This document shows positions 34,636 through 43,596 of a stretch of DNA of 64,000 nucleotides, one piece after another; position 1 is the stretch's first letter; every line of letters starts with the position of its first letter. Under the pieces are notes generated by a model. That model made no database searches, was not told the origin of the DNA, and saw nothing but the letters and a program-made list of their open reading frames with translations. Origin of the DNA: an uncultured Flavobacteriia bacterium (lineage in GTDB: Bacteria; Bacteroidota; Bacteroidia; Flavobacteriales_D; Crocinitomicaceae). Where the stretch lies: assembly GCA_937975705.1 (NCBI GenBank), contig CALJTX010000020.1, forward strand, positions 62,001 to 126,000. Reading direction: 5' to 3'. Both the position numbers and the translations under genes were made by a program.

Positions 34636-35661
34636 TTACAATAAATAAAAGAAGGTAAATACGAATACCCAAACAAGGTCTACAAAGTGCCAGTACAAGC
34701 CGGTTTTTTCAACCATTTCGTAGTGTCCACGTTTGTGGTAGGTACCAGCTAATACACCGAGTAAGATGAGGATGTTGATGATGACACCAGAAAATACGTG
34801 GAAACCGTGGAAACCAGTGATGAAGAAAAAGAACTGAGCGTATTGTTGCGGCCCGTATTCGTTTTGTTTCATGTTGGCACCGTAGATAACGCGGTGTTTG
34901 TCACCAGAATATAGCGCTTCGTAATAGAGTTTTTCAGCTTGTTTGCCGGTAATCTCTTTACCGCCAACTTTATGAAGCTTTCCATCTTTTTTGATGATGA
35001 GTTTCATTTCGTGGTCAGCAGCTTTGTTGATTTTGGCAACTGAACCATCGGCTAAATGAATTTTGCCTGCCTCTAAGTGCCCTAGCTCAGCTGCGTGCTG
35101 AAATTGGTGCATGAGGTCTTCTTTGATAACAGCACCAGCTTTGTGTTTTTTACCTGCTTCAAGGACAGTGAAACTTTTGATTTCGCCAAAATGACCTTTT
35201 ACAATGGCCACAGAGCCGTCGTTGAGTTCGATTTTACCAAATTCAGAACCGTGGATAAAGTGAGACCACTCCCAAGCTTGTGAGCCCAAGAAGAAGAAGC
35301 CGCCAATTACAGTGGCGATCATCCATTTGGTAACACCTTTGCGATCCATGCGGTGCCCAGCCTCGACGGCAAGTACCATGGTTACAGAAGATACGATGAG
35401 AATGAAGGTCATGAGGGCCACATAAAGGAGTGGGTAGCCATGACCTAAGAAAGGCATCGAGTTAAAGGTTTCTTCACCGATTGGCCAAGCATCTTGGGAA
35501 TCGTGGCGAGTAAAGCCATAAGCAATTAATAAACCGCTGAAAGTGAGTGCATCCGAAACGAGGAAGAACCACATCATTAGTTTGCCATAACTTGTTTGGA
35601 AAGGGGATTCTTTACCACCCCATAGTGTTTTGGCGTCTAGTTGTGCAGAATGTCCGGCCAT
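34636..35661 (-). CDS. Cytochrome c oxidase subunit III with a large soluble insertion
   Basis: A seven-helix subunit III (341 aa). The family's WEWSHFIHG (residues 130-138) and HGFHVFSGVIINI, and the closing EKTGLYWHFVDLVWVFVFTF, are conserved. Between helix pairs a soluble insert occupies about residues 139-268, which is not in typical 200-260 aa subunit III. It contains two short repeats: GKIELNDGSVAI (142-153) and GKIHLADGSVAK (199-210). Similar inserts exist in other Bacteroidota as I recall. Its role, perhaps cytochrome c or assembly factor contact, is unknown. 24 nt after the other subunit III. Confidence 0.88.
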   Translation of the reverse strand: MAGHSAQLDAKTLWGGKESPFQTSYGKLMMWFFLVSDALTFSGLLIAYGFTRHDSQDAWPIGEETFNSMPFLGHGYPLLYVALMTFILIVSSVTMVLAVEAGHRMDRKGVTKWMIATVIGGFFFLGSQAWEWSHFIHGSEFGKIELNDGSVAIVKGHFGEIKSFTVLEAGKKHKAGAVIKEDLMHQFQHAAELGHLEAGKIHLADGSVAKINKAADHEMKLIIKKDGKLHKVGGKEITGKQAEKLYYEALYSGDKHRVIYGANMKQNEYGPQQYAQFFFFITGFHGFHVFSGVIINILILLGVLAGTYHKRGHYEMVEKTGLYWHFVDLVWVFVFTFFYLL

Positions 35662-35685
35662 TTTAAGAGAAATTTTTGTGCAAGT

Positions 35686-36735
35686 TTAGTGAATAAAAAT
35701 CAAAAAGACGAGTAAATACAACCATAAAAGCCCTAAAAAGTGCCAGAAGATGCTACTCAGCCTGAGTGATAAATGGTTTTGGGAAGAGAACTTGCCTGTA
35801 AATGAAGCAATTGCAACCTTAGTGAGGTAAAGCAGCGCGATGAGCACGTGCAAGAGATGTACAAAAGTGATCAGGTAAAGGTAAGCCGAGGCAGAATCCG
35901 ATGCTTGCATGGCACTCAATTGCAAGTGTGGCTTGAGTACTGTGCCTTTGTATTTGAGTTGGCGGTCTGCGTATTCAAGTGCTTTGCCAGAATAGTAAAT
36001 GGTAAAATCTTTGCCATAGGTGCCACGTGCAAAGAAATCGCCGCGTTTGTCTCGGATGTTGATAGCGAGTTCACTGAGGCGAACTTCGTCTGAATAGGTC
36101 AATTGCGTGCTGTCGTTGGCAAAAAGCTGCCCATCTTTGATCAAGACAGGGTTGCCGCTATAAAACAATTCTATTTGGGCGTTTGGTTTTTTGACCTTTA
36201 GCGCTTGGTTGTGATTGATGGTTTCAAATTGTTTAAAGAATGCTTGGATCTTTTTGAAATCGTTGTCTGGGATAGGCTTTCCTGCGATGAGGTATTCATT
36301 GCCATCTACGGCTACTAAGTTGCCTTTGTATTTGAATTCATAGTAATCGCCGTAGCGGCCGTTGGTGACGAGCATGTCGTTTACCGGATTAACGCCTTTT
36401 TCAACGAGCTGACTATAGCCTTGGAATTGGTAATACAAAAATGCGGCCCCGAAAAGCAGCGTGGCAGCCATGGCGCCTTTCAATTGGCCTTGTTTGTCTT
36501 TTTTAGCACCTTGTATGGCCCACCAAAAACTCAACGAACTGAGCGCGATAAATAGCGTGCTGAGGTAAAAGCCTGTGGGCATAGGATATTTGAGCCAAAA
36601 AGACTTACCCATGGATACATAGTAACCAGAAGTAAGCCCTGCAAAAAGCATTATGATGCTGAAAATACCGACGTAAACGAGGTTTTTCTTCATTTTTTCC
36701 CTGACCTCAGGGTTCATTTCATTTTCGTAGTTCAT
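35686..36735 (-). CDS. Heme-copper oxidase subunit III-like protein with a long loop insertion
   Basis: A second subunit III-type protein (349 aa). Helices at the N-terminus (residues 15-35, 43-62, 73-90) and C-terminus (YLYLITFVHLLHVLIALLYL and SSIFWHFLGLLWLYLLVFLIF) match the family. Residues about 115-280 form a hydrophilic insert, again absent in most relatives and unlike the insert in the neighbouring subunit III. Overlaps the heme O synthase gene by 4 nt. The pair may be fused-complementary halves of the subunit III fold, with each giving some helices, or paralogues. Confidence 0.83.
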   Translation of the reverse strand: MNYENEMNPEVREKMKKNLVYVGIFSIIMLFAGLTSGYYVSMGKSFWLKYPMPTGFYLSTLFIALSSLSFWWAIQGAKKDKQGQLKGAMAATLLFGAAFLYYQFQGYSQLVEKGVNPVNDMLVTNGRYGDYYEFKYKGNLVAVDGNEYLIAGKPIPDNDFKKIQAFFKQFETINHNQALKVKKPNAQIELFYSGNPVLIKDGQLFANDSTQLTYSDEVRLSELAINIRDKRGDFFARGTYGKDFTIYYSGKALEYADRQLKYKGTVLKPHLQLSAMQASDSASAYLYLITFVHLLHVLIALLYLTKVAIASFTGKFSSQNHLSLRLSSIFWHFLGLLWLYLLVFLIFIH

Positions 36736-37634
36736 GACAATGATTTTAATAATTCAATAAAACGATCTGAGCGATCAAACACATAAACAAATTGGATGAT
36801 CGGTAAATAAACAAACGAAGCGAACATGAGTTTACGCGCATCGGAAGTTTCACAACTGTGGTATAATTTATAGGACAAATAAAAGAACCAAATTCCCATG
36901 ACACTTGCGATGATGAGCGTGATGTAGCTTGTCCAGCCGAGGATCCAGGGCATTAAGCTAAATGGAATGAGCGCAAGAGAGTACGCCATGATTTGAAAGG
37001 CAGAAGCTTTCCCTTTTCCATTTTTGGATGGCAGTAAAGAAAACCCTGCTTTTTTGTAGTCGTCGTAGAGCACCCATGCAATAGCCCAAAAGTGAGGAAA
37101 TTGCCAAGTAAACTGAACAAAGAATAAAATACCTGGAATAAATCCAAAAGAATTTGTTGCGGCAATGGCGCCCAAAAATGGCGGAATAGCCCCAGGAAAA
37201 GCACCCACAAATACGGCCCAAGGTGTAATTTGCTTGAGTGGTGTGTAGACGAAAACGTAGCTTGCAAAGGCGAGCACACCTAGAAGAGCGCTTTTGAGAT
37301 TGATGAGGTAGAGCAGGTAGGTGCCAACCAAAAGAAATAAGAGGACGATAAGGTACGCTTCTTTGAGTTGCATTTGGCCGGTTGGCAAAGGCCTGCGGTT
37401 GGTGCGGTTCATGATTTGGTCGAGGTCGCGTTCCCAGATTTGATTGGCGCCGTTAGACGCTCCGGTGACGAGTGTACCGCCCAACATGAGATAGGTAATG
37501 TCTAACCAGTTTTGTCCGCCAGCAAAAAGATAGCCGCTTAGGGCGGATAGGATAACTAAAAATGAAAGGCGAAACTTGGTGAAAACCAAGTAGGTTTTAA
37601 TCTTTGATGGCGGTTTTAAAGTAGCGTCGGACAT
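36732..37634 (-). CDS. ctaB: Protoheme IX farnesyltransferase (heme O synthase)
   Basis: A UbiA-family prenyltransferase (300 aa, eight or nine helices) adding farnesyl to heme b to make heme O for heme-copper oxidases. The prenyl diphosphate-binding motifs are NGANQIWERDLDQIMNRTNRRPLP and, later, VLYDDYKKAGFSLLP. Heme A synthase is not in the window. It is 2 nt after the lipoprotein gene and overlaps the subunit III-like gene; hence the oxidase transcription unit begins with these two small hypothetical genes. Confidence 0.95.
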   Translation of the reverse strand: MSDATLKPPSKIKTYLVFTKFRLSFLVILSALSGYLFAGGQNWLDITYLMLGGTLVTGASNGANQIWERDLDQIMNRTNRRPLPTGQMQLKEAYLIVLLFLLVGTYLLYLINLKSALLGVLAFASYVFVYTPLKQITPWAVFVGAFPGAIPPFLGAIAATNSFGFIPGILFFVQFTWQFPHFWAIAWVLYDDYKKAGFSLLPSKNGKGKASAFQIMAYSLALIPFSLMPWILGWTSYITLIIASVMGIWFFYLSYKLYHSCETSDARKLMFASFVYLPIIQFVYVFDRSDRFIELLKSLS

Positions 37635-37636
37635 TG

Positions 37637-38197
37637 TTACAAAATTACATCAAATAGTCCTTGTAGAATAGCTAAAACAAGCCAAATCAAGATAAAAACA
37701 AAACCAAATGCGATGGCTAAGGCGGCAAGTGTATCGATGATCAGGCCGCCAATGAGCAATAAGATGAGCCCAACAACGATAAAGACGAGCCCGACTATTC
37801 CAAACGAATAGCCGACGTTGCCTACAAATCCATTTTGCTTCAGCATTTTGAGGTTTGCAGTTGCGCGTGCACTAGCATATGGCTTTGCTGCATTTTTAGT
37901 CTGCTTTGTGTGCTGTTTTGCTGAAATAGGCGCCGTTTGAGATGGCTGCAGCGGCTTTTGGTCGGCTGCACCAATGGCAGTTGCTTTTTCTGTCAGAACA
38001 AGTGTTGAGGCGGCTGAAGTCAGTGTAATTGTGTCCTTGAGTTTTGCTTCAATGTTTTCTTTTTGTGCGGTACAGACAAGAAGTGCTTCAGAATCACAGC
38101 TGCGCATTCTACTATGGCGTAGCGCAACGTCTGAGGAATGGCAAGAGGCGAGTAGAACGAGTGCAGTGAAAAAGCTAAACGGATTCAGGTATTTCAT
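37637..38197 (-). CDS. Putative lipoprotein with two C-terminal membrane helices
   Basis: 186 aa. The N-terminus (MKYLNPFSFFTALVLLASC) has a lipobox LLASC, residues 25-110 are Ala/Thr/Lys-rich low complexity, and the last 65 residues contain two strong hydrophobic segments separated by a short loop (FGIVGLVFIVVGLILLLIGG and LAALAIAFGFVFILIWLVL). A lipoprotein with membrane helices is unusual; the helices could alternatively cross the inner membrane if the signal is not cleaved. No named family recognised. Located between the 120-aa gene (23-nt overlap) and ctaB. Confidence 0.65.
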   Translation of the reverse strand: MKYLNPFSFFTALVLLASCHSSDVALRHSRMRSCDSEALLVCTAQKENIEAKLKDTITLTSAASTLVLTEKATAIGAADQKPLQPSQTAPISAKQHTKQTKNAAKPYASARATANLKMLKQNGFVGNVGYSFGIVGLVFIVVGLILLLIGGLIIDTLAALAIAFGFVFILIWLVLAILQGLFDVIL

Positions 38198-38537
38198 GGT
38201 AGTAATCGTTTTTAATGAAATAATCTAAGAGCGCTTCTTTGAGCAAGTGCTGCTGCTGTTGATGGTTGAGTGCGGGCAGCTTTTGGTTGAGTGTGTAGTG
38301 TGGCCAGAGGTCGGCATCGCGGCCGTCGAAGGTATAGTAGCCGTAGGGTTCAAGCAAGGTGCAGATAGCGATATGCATGAGTTCCATTTTTTGTTGTTTG
38401 GAAAACGTTTGGTGGCCCATACCGAGTTCATTGACTCCTACTAAAAACAAGAATGTAGACATGTCCATTCCTGGGCCAAAGTCTGTTTCAAGATGTTTTT
38501 GTAGTTTTTGAAAGCGGAGTTCGATGTCGTGATCCAT
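38175..38537 (-). CDS. Conserved-type hypothetical protein, 120 aa
   Basis: A soluble acidic protein (MDHDIELRFQKLQKHLETDF start, then GVNELGMGHQTFSKQQKMEL and HIAICTLLEPYGYYTFDGRD). No family recognised; the GRDADLWPHY region suggests a conserved folded core. The ATG at 38537 is chosen because a perfect -7 element TATTTTTG ends 4 nt upstream of it; the longer in-frame start (38615) runs through the terminator of the neighbouring gene. It is the first gene of the ctaB transcription unit by spacing (23-nt overlap with the lipoprotein gene). Confidence 0.7.
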   Translation of the reverse strand: MDHDIELRFQKLQKHLETDFGPGMDMSTFLFLVGVNELGMGHQTFSKQQKMELMHIAICTLLEPYGYYTFDGRDADLWPHYTLNQKLPALNHQQQQHLLKEALLDYFIKNDYYHEIPESV

Positions 38538-38541
38538 ATTG

Positions 38542-38549
38542 CAAAAATA
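38542..38549 (-). promoter_or_regulatory. -7 element of the 120-aa gene and ctaB unit, 4 nt from ATG
   Basis: Minus-strand TATTTTTG (TAnnTTTG); then CAAT and the ATG. The junction is almost identical to that of rbfA. Confidence 0.55.
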
Positions 38550-38573
38550 CGCATAGAACGCCGATTGTAGGCA

Positions 38574-38602
38574 CAAAAAAAGGGGCCTCTTTCGAAAGCC
38601 CC
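38574..38602 (-). terminator. Rho-independent terminator after the T9SS glycan-binding-like gene
   Basis: A stem AGGGGC/GCCCCT around a CTTTCGAAAG inner hairpin, followed on the minus strand by seven T residues. It lies just upstream of the 120-aa gene's promoter. Confidence 0.75.
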
Positions 38603-38623
38603 TCCTTTTCATCAATCAACTTC

Positions 38624-40078
38624 TTATTTTTTCACAAATTGCTTGCTGCTGTTACCTGCAGTCGTTACAACTTGGATTGTGTAGATACCTGCTTTGAGGT
38701 CGTCTACGCTGATTTCTTGAGTAAGACCGTTGCCAACAAATGCTGCAACTACTTTACCTGTAAGGTCAACGATACGGATTTGTTGCATCGCTTCAGTAGC
38801 TTGAACAGTCATGATGCTGTTAACTGGGTTAGGATAGATAGATACAGATGAAGTAGCTTCATCGATACCACCTAAACAAGCCCCACAACTTTGCCAACAT
38901 ACCAAACCAACAGTAGCTGGAGCAGTTACAGTGTAAGAACGGTTAGTGAAACCACCATTTGTTACAGTACAAGACTCACCACCAACAAATTGCTCAGAAA
39001 CAGCCCATCCGTCAACAGTAAATTTGTATTCGATCGCACCTAAGCTAAGTGGAACGGTTACTTCCCAAACGTTGTCGCCGTTAGCGTCTGTCATTGGGGT
39101 ACAAGTACCACACCAGCCGTTGAAAGTACCATTCAAGAATACACCAGCGGCTGTAGAGCCACCTCCATCAACGTAGTCATTCATATCAACACTGAAAGCA
39201 ACATCGTTGGTACAAACATTACAGCTTGCAAAACATACGTTAGGCAAAGTAACGTCGCCAGCAACTACGTGGTAACGGTTGTTGAAACCATCGTTGATTG
39301 GGTCAATACAAGTTTCAGAACCTGTGAATTCTTCTTGTGCATTCCATCCGTCGATAGTGAATTTGTACTCAATAGCACCTGGAGCTAATGGAAGCGTAGT
39401 TTCCCACATTCCGTTGCCCATGTCTGTCATTGGGTTACAAGTACCACACCAACCATTGAATGAACCGTTTACGAATACACCACCTGTTAAAGAACCTGTG
39501 TATTGTGACATGTCTACACGGAATTTAACGTTGTAGTCTTGAACTGGAAGTGGAACTGTACGTTGGTACACAAAACGCCACCATCCGCCACCGATTTGAA
39601 TATCTGCAGTCATGGTGTTACCGCCATTTGAAATAGCAACATTGTAAGTTCTAGAAGTTGGAACAGCTGCTCCGTTAGAAATTTCACCGCCGTTGACAGC
39701 TTTAGGAAGACCAATGTGTGTTCCAAGGCCGTTTACCGTAAGTGTTCCTGCTACTGCATCGAAAGCATAAGTAGCAGTACCACCAGCGTGTGGAGCAACA
39801 GGAGCACCACAACCTTCAGGAGCACCTTGCCATGTTTCTAACCAAGTAGAACCATCCATGTAATGGGTCATGTTTCCGTTGGCTTCAAATTTAATGGAGT
39901 CGTCAAAAAGACAAGCGCGGGTAGTTACAGTAGGTAGATCATTTGACCACCAGCTAATGTCACCAAGATTAGGACCGACACCTAGAGCACCAGCTTGCGG
40001 AGCCAGTTTCCAAGTTCCTTCTACCTGAGCAGAAAAACTCAAGATAGGAGCAAAAAGCAAAAAGTACAGTTTTTTCAT
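38624..40078 (-). CDS. T9SS-secreted protein with tandem glycan-binding-like modules
   Basis: 484 aa: signal peptide (to about FSAQ), a lipocalin/beta-sandwich-like domain (20-175), two tandem E-set/CBM48-like modules (about 178-290 and 290-400) each with the pattern FNGWCGTCxPMTD, a repeated EYKFTxDGW and a paired-cysteine end, and a type A sorting domain (SIYPNP start, GIYTIQVVTTAGNSSKQFVKK-type end) for T9SS export. The modules have Trp-rich sites, suggesting carbohydrate binding. It is at the end of the glucan locus with its own promoter and a near copy of the operator upstream, so a secreted binder in glycan uptake is likely. Confidence 0.85.
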   Translation of the reverse strand: MKKLYFLLFAPILSFSAQVEGTWKLAPQAGALGVGPNLGDISWWSNDLPTVTTRACLFDDSIKFEANGNMTHYMDGSTWLETWQGAPEGCGAPVAPHAGGTATYAFDAVAGTLTVNGLGTHIGLPKAVNGGEISNGAAVPTSRTYNVAISNGGNTMTADIQIGGGWWRFVYQRTVPLPVQDYNVKFRVDMSQYTGSLTGGVFVNGSFNGWCGTCNPMTDMGNGMWETTLPLAPGAIEYKFTIDGWNAQEEFTGSETCIDPINDGFNNRYHVVAGDVTLPNVCFASCNVCTNDVAFSVDMNDYVDGGGSTAAGVFLNGTFNGWCGTCTPMTDANGDNVWEVTVPLSLGAIEYKFTVDGWAVSEQFVGGESCTVTNGGFTNRSYTVTAPATVGLVCWQSCGACLGGIDEATSSVSIYPNPVNSIMTVQATEAMQQIRIVDLTGKVVAAFVGNGLTQEISVDDLKAGIYTIQVVTTAGNSSKQFVKK

Positions 40079-40130
40079 TTTGTTGTTTTTTAGAGGTTTA
40101 AAATTCCTTTGTTACCAAAGGATGCGTTAA

Positions 40131-40151
40131 ATATAGTAAAAAATACAATAA
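40131..40151. promoter_or_regulatory. Operator-like site 3, upstream of the T9SS gene
   Basis: ATATAGTA-AAAAA-TACAATAA: 19 of 21 bases equal site 2. The right half is perfect, the left half has two changes. It is 53 bp upstream of the gene's ATG. Confidence 0.55.
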
Positions 40152-40186
40152 GCAAAAAATGATCTACTTAATGTACTCGTTATCAG

Positions 40187-42487
40187 TTAAAACAATAAGT
40201 CGTTAGAAAGTTCAAATGTGAGTTTATATTCTCCACATTTGATTTCGAAAGTGCCTTTCTCGGCGCGCCATTTTCCATCTGCACTAATGCGTTTGAGCGT
40301 ATTTGCATCAAAATTAAATGCTAAGGTTTTATTTTCGCCAGGGAGAATGGTTACTTTTTGAAAATCGATCAGACGTTTGTTTTCGGGAGTGGTACTGGCG
40401 TATAAATCGCTGATAAAAATGGGCACTATCATGAGGATAGGTTTTTGACCCTCGTTGCTTACATTGACCTCAATTGAAAAAGTGCCTTTTTGCTCATCTT
40501 TGTTGACAAAGCGCATACTTTTCACTTTTCCCGTATTGTAGGAGAGACCGAAACCGAAGTCCCATTGTGGGTTGTAGGCGGCGAAATCGCCAGATTTAGA
40601 GCGGTCAACACTGCGCGGGTGGTCGTAGAATTCAATGACGCCGTCGTAGCGCGGGTAGGTGTAAGGCAGGCGACCTGTAAAATCGGCTTTTCCAGTGACA
40701 AGCTCGGCAAGTGCTGCTCCACCCTGATCTCCTGGTAAGTAGGCTTGGATGATGGCATCGCACAACGGCTCGATATCGTTGATGATGCGCGGACGTGCTT
40801 CTAACAAGACCAAAACAACTTTTTTCTTGGCTGCTTTAGCCAAGCGCACCAATTCTTTTTGTTTGTCATCGAGTTGTAGGCTTCTGATGTCGCCTGGTTT
40901 TTCAGTAGCAGGCAGCTCACCAACACAAATGACAATGATGTCATTTTTCTTGAGTGCTTTTTTGTAAGCGTTTAAGTCTACAAAACGCGAAGCTTCGAAA
41001 TCTTTATCGAGATATAATTCAACCCCTTTCGAGTAAGTGATGCTTGCTGTTGGCAATTGATGTTGCAGTGCTTGAAAGATATTTAAAACACCTGTTGTGT
41101 TGTAATTGCTGTCCATTCCTTGCCAAGTGTGCGTCCAGGCACCGTTGAGCATGTTGATGCTAGCAGCACCGGGCCCTGCTACCAAAATGCGTTGATTGCT
41201 TTGGAGCGGTAAGGTTTGGCTTTCATTTTTCAATAAGGTGATAGACTCGAGCGCGGCTTGCTTGGCCATATTTTTGAATTTAGCGCTTCCGAATAACGGA
41301 TATTGATCTAATTGTGGCAACGGGTTGCTAAATAAGCCCAATTGGTTTTTGACGTATAAGATGCGGCGGACGGCATCGTCTAGGCGGGCCATAGAAATTT
41401 TGCCTTCCTTCACTGCTTTGATCATGTCTTGGCAGTAGGATTTATACTGCGGGTTCGATGGTACCATACTCATGTCTACGCCGGCGTTGAACGCTTGAAT
41501 TGCTGCTTCTGCTAAAGTTGGAGCGGTGCGGTGAACGGTATGGAGCATGATGAAATCTTCCCAGTCGGAAACCACAAAGCCTTTGAAGCCCCAATCTTTT
41601 TTGAGGGTTTGTGTAAGGAGTTGGTAATTGGCGTGGCCCGGAATGCCATTCACTACCCCAGAATTGATCATGAGGGTGAGCGCACCTTTTTCGACAGCAG
41701 CTTTGAATGCCGGCAAATACAATTCTTGCATGTATTTTTCTGGAATAAATGCTGGGGTGCGGTCGCGGCCAGAGAAACTTGCGCTGTAGCCCACAAAATG
41801 CTTGAGACAAGCAGCTGCGTGGAACTGATCAACGCTTTCGCCTTTTCCTTGGTAACCTTCCACGAGCGCTACACCCATTTGCGTGCCCAAAACGGGGTCT
41901 TCTCCGAGTGTTTCAAAATGACGCGACCAAAGAGGTTGGCGGCCTAAGTCCAAAACCGGAGAGAAGTTCCAAGGTAGACCAGAAGCACGGCATTCGTAGG
42001 CGGTGACTTCGCCCATTTGGCGTGCAAGCTCCGTATTCCAAGTTGCTGCTAAGCCAATTTCTTGAGGGAAAAGCGTGCCGCCAACAGTATAGTTGACACC
42101 GTGGATCGCATCAATTCCGTAGAGAATCGGGATGTTTTGTTCTTTTTTGAGGTAAGGCGCATGTACGTCGGTCATGATCGATTTCCATTCCTCGCGTGTA
42201 AGTGTGTGCGCGCCAACATTCAAAATAGATCCAACATGATAAGTTTCTAAAGCCTCCTTGAGCTTGGCTTGGTCAATCTGTGCTGGAACGAGCGCTTGTC
42301 CTTTTTCGTCGGTTCGGTGAATGGCATCGAGTGTGATTTGGCAGGTTTGACCTACTTTTTCTTCAATGCTCATTTGTGCAATAAGCGTTTCGATGTCAGA
42401 ATTTGTTGGGGCCGTGAAGTAGGCTTTTTCAGAACTTTTGAAGCCGAGAAGGACCGCCAACACTGCAAATGAAGACAATAATTTCAT
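40187..42487 (-). CDS. bglX: Glycoside hydrolase family 3 beta-glucosidase (BglX-like)
   Basis: A 766-aa GH3 enzyme with signal-like N-terminus (MKLLSSFAVLAVLLGFKSS). Domain order: GH3 N-terminal barrel (residues 30-370) with the nucleophile Asp in GFVVSDWEDF, the C-terminal sandwich (NESQTLPLQSNQRILVAGPG start) with the acid/base region, and a fibronectin III-like domain at the end (LIDFQKVTILPGENKTLAFNF). Exo-acting: it removes glucose from oligosaccharides released by GH16. In a glucan utilisation locus it would act in the periplasm. It is 15 nt after GH16. Confidence 0.94.
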   Translation of the reverse strand: MKLLSSFAVLAVLLGFKSSEKAYFTAPTNSDIETLIAQMSIEEKVGQTCQITLDAIHRTDEKGQALVPAQIDQAKLKEALETYHVGSILNVGAHTLTREEWKSIMTDVHAPYLKKEQNIPILYGIDAIHGVNYTVGGTLFPQEIGLAATWNTELARQMGEVTAYECRASGLPWNFSPVLDLGRQPLWSRHFETLGEDPVLGTQMGVALVEGYQGKGESVDQFHAAACLKHFVGYSASFSGRDRTPAFIPEKYMQELYLPAFKAAVEKGALTLMINSGVVNGIPGHANYQLLTQTLKKDWGFKGFVVSDWEDFIMLHTVHRTAPTLAEAAIQAFNAGVDMSMVPSNPQYKSYCQDMIKAVKEGKISMARLDDAVRRILYVKNQLGLFSNPLPQLDQYPLFGSAKFKNMAKQAALESITLLKNESQTLPLQSNQRILVAGPGAASINMLNGAWTHTWQGMDSNYNTTGVLNIFQALQHQLPTASITYSKGVELYLDKDFEASRFVDLNAYKKALKKNDIIVICVGELPATEKPGDIRSLQLDDKQKELVRLAKAAKKKVVLVLLEARPRIINDIEPLCDAIIQAYLPGDQGGAALAELVTGKADFTGRLPYTYPRYDGVIEFYDHPRSVDRSKSGDFAAYNPQWDFGFGLSYNTGKVKSMRFVNKDEQKGTFSIEVNVSNEGQKPILMIVPIFISDLYASTTPENKRLIDFQKVTILPGENKTLAFNFDANTLKRISADGKWRAEKGTFEIKCGEYKLTFELSNDLLF

Positions 42488-42502
42488 GAGGAATTAAGGT
42501 TT

Positions 42503-43588
42503 TTATTGAAATACGCGAACGTAATCTACGTACATTTTCTGTGGGAAGGTGGTTGTGGCGTCTGGTGATCCTGGCCAATTTCCACCTACAGCTACATTGA
42601 GTATGATAAAGAACTTCTCGCGGAATTCAGCCATTTCAGCAGGGCTGGTATCAACCGAATGAAACTCAACGTTGTCTAGCAACCAATGGATTGAATTGGC
42701 ATCCCAGGTAATGGAGAAAACGTGGAAATTATCAGCAAATTTACCTGAGGTGAGTGATTTACTTCCGCCATATTGCGCATGCGTACCTGCATTGCTCCAG
42801 TGTACTGTTCCGTGTGTCGTGCGGTCGTTTGCACCTGCACCACCAACCATTTCCATGATGTCAATTTCGCCGCAGGCAGGCCATCCTGCACTTGTGATGT
42901 TGTCGCCGAGCATCCAGATAGCAGGCCAAATACCTTGGCCATACGGAAGCGCTGCACGCACATCGATGCGGCCATATTTCCAAGACTTGATACCTTGTGT
43001 TTTGATGCGGCTAGAAGTGTAGTTTGAGGAGTTGAAGTTTTCGCTTTTGGCTGTAATGGTGAGCAAACCATCCGAAACCACCGCATTTTCTTGTTTGTAG
43101 TATTGCAGCTCGTTGTTTCCCCAGCCCCAACTTCCTGTGCCTAAGTCGTAGGTCCAGTCTGATGACAAGCTTGCGCCGTTGAACTCATCTTGCCAAACGA
43201 GCGTATAGTTGGGGTAAGTTAGAGGGCTGATGAATCCGGAGGTTGGAGCACCTGTGGCACCTGTGCTTATTGTGATAAGGACATCTTCGGTTTTTTCAAT
43301 GTATGCGCTCTGAATGGTGTGTGCACGCGTGCGGATTTTATAAGTTCCACTTGAATTGAAGACATGGGTTGCCTGCCCATCTTGACTTTCTACCGTTACG
43401 GTGTCGTTGTTGTCAAAGAATGTAACCGTGTAAAAGTTGACGCTATCAGCAGTAGCCAATACATGTACTTCGCCATTTGTAATGGTGAGTTGCGTGTTTA
43501 GATTGCTTGGTAATCCTGGGGGTTTGGGTGCATCAGGATTGCAGGCCAAAAGTGTCAAACTAAGTAGAAGAAATGTCATGATTTTCAT
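42503..43588 (-). CDS. GH16 endo-beta-glucanase (laminarinase-type) lipoprotein
   Basis: 361 aa. Lipobox in LSLTLLACN; residues 25-110 an Ig/PKD-like domain; residues 120-361 a GH16 sandwich. WQDEFNG and the catalytic signature CGEIDIMEMVGG (ExDxME) are intact, and the closing WPGSPDATTTFPQKMYVDYVRVFQ fits GH16 laminarinases. Predicted to cut beta-1,3-(1,4-)glucans such as laminarin at the cell surface. Located 8 nt after the PKD lipoprotein gene and 15 nt before GH3, so part of the susCD-driven operon. Confidence 0.93.
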   Translation of the reverse strand: MKIMTFLLLSLTLLACNPDAPKPPGLPSNLNTQLTITNGEVHVLATADSVNFYTVTFFDNNDTVTVESQDGQATHVFNSSGTYKIRTRAHTIQSAYIEKTEDVLITISTGATGAPTSGFISPLTYPNYTLVWQDEFNGASLSSDWTYDLGTGSWGWGNNELQYYKQENAVVSDGLLTITAKSENFNSSNYTSSRIKTQGIKSWKYGRIDVRAALPYGQGIWPAIWMLGDNITSAGWPACGEIDIMEMVGGAGANDRTTHGTVHWSNAGTHAQYGGSKSLTSGKFADNFHVFSITWDANSIHWLLDNVEFHSVDTSPAEMAEFREKFFIILNVAVGGNWPGSPDATTTFPQKMYVDYVRVFQ

Positions 43589-43596
43589 GGGTGGAA

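Noticed and set aside
41442..41947. Two ORFs (122 codons minus, 138 codons plus)
   Set aside because: Alternative frames of the GH3 gene, which reads through intact with its catalytic motifs.
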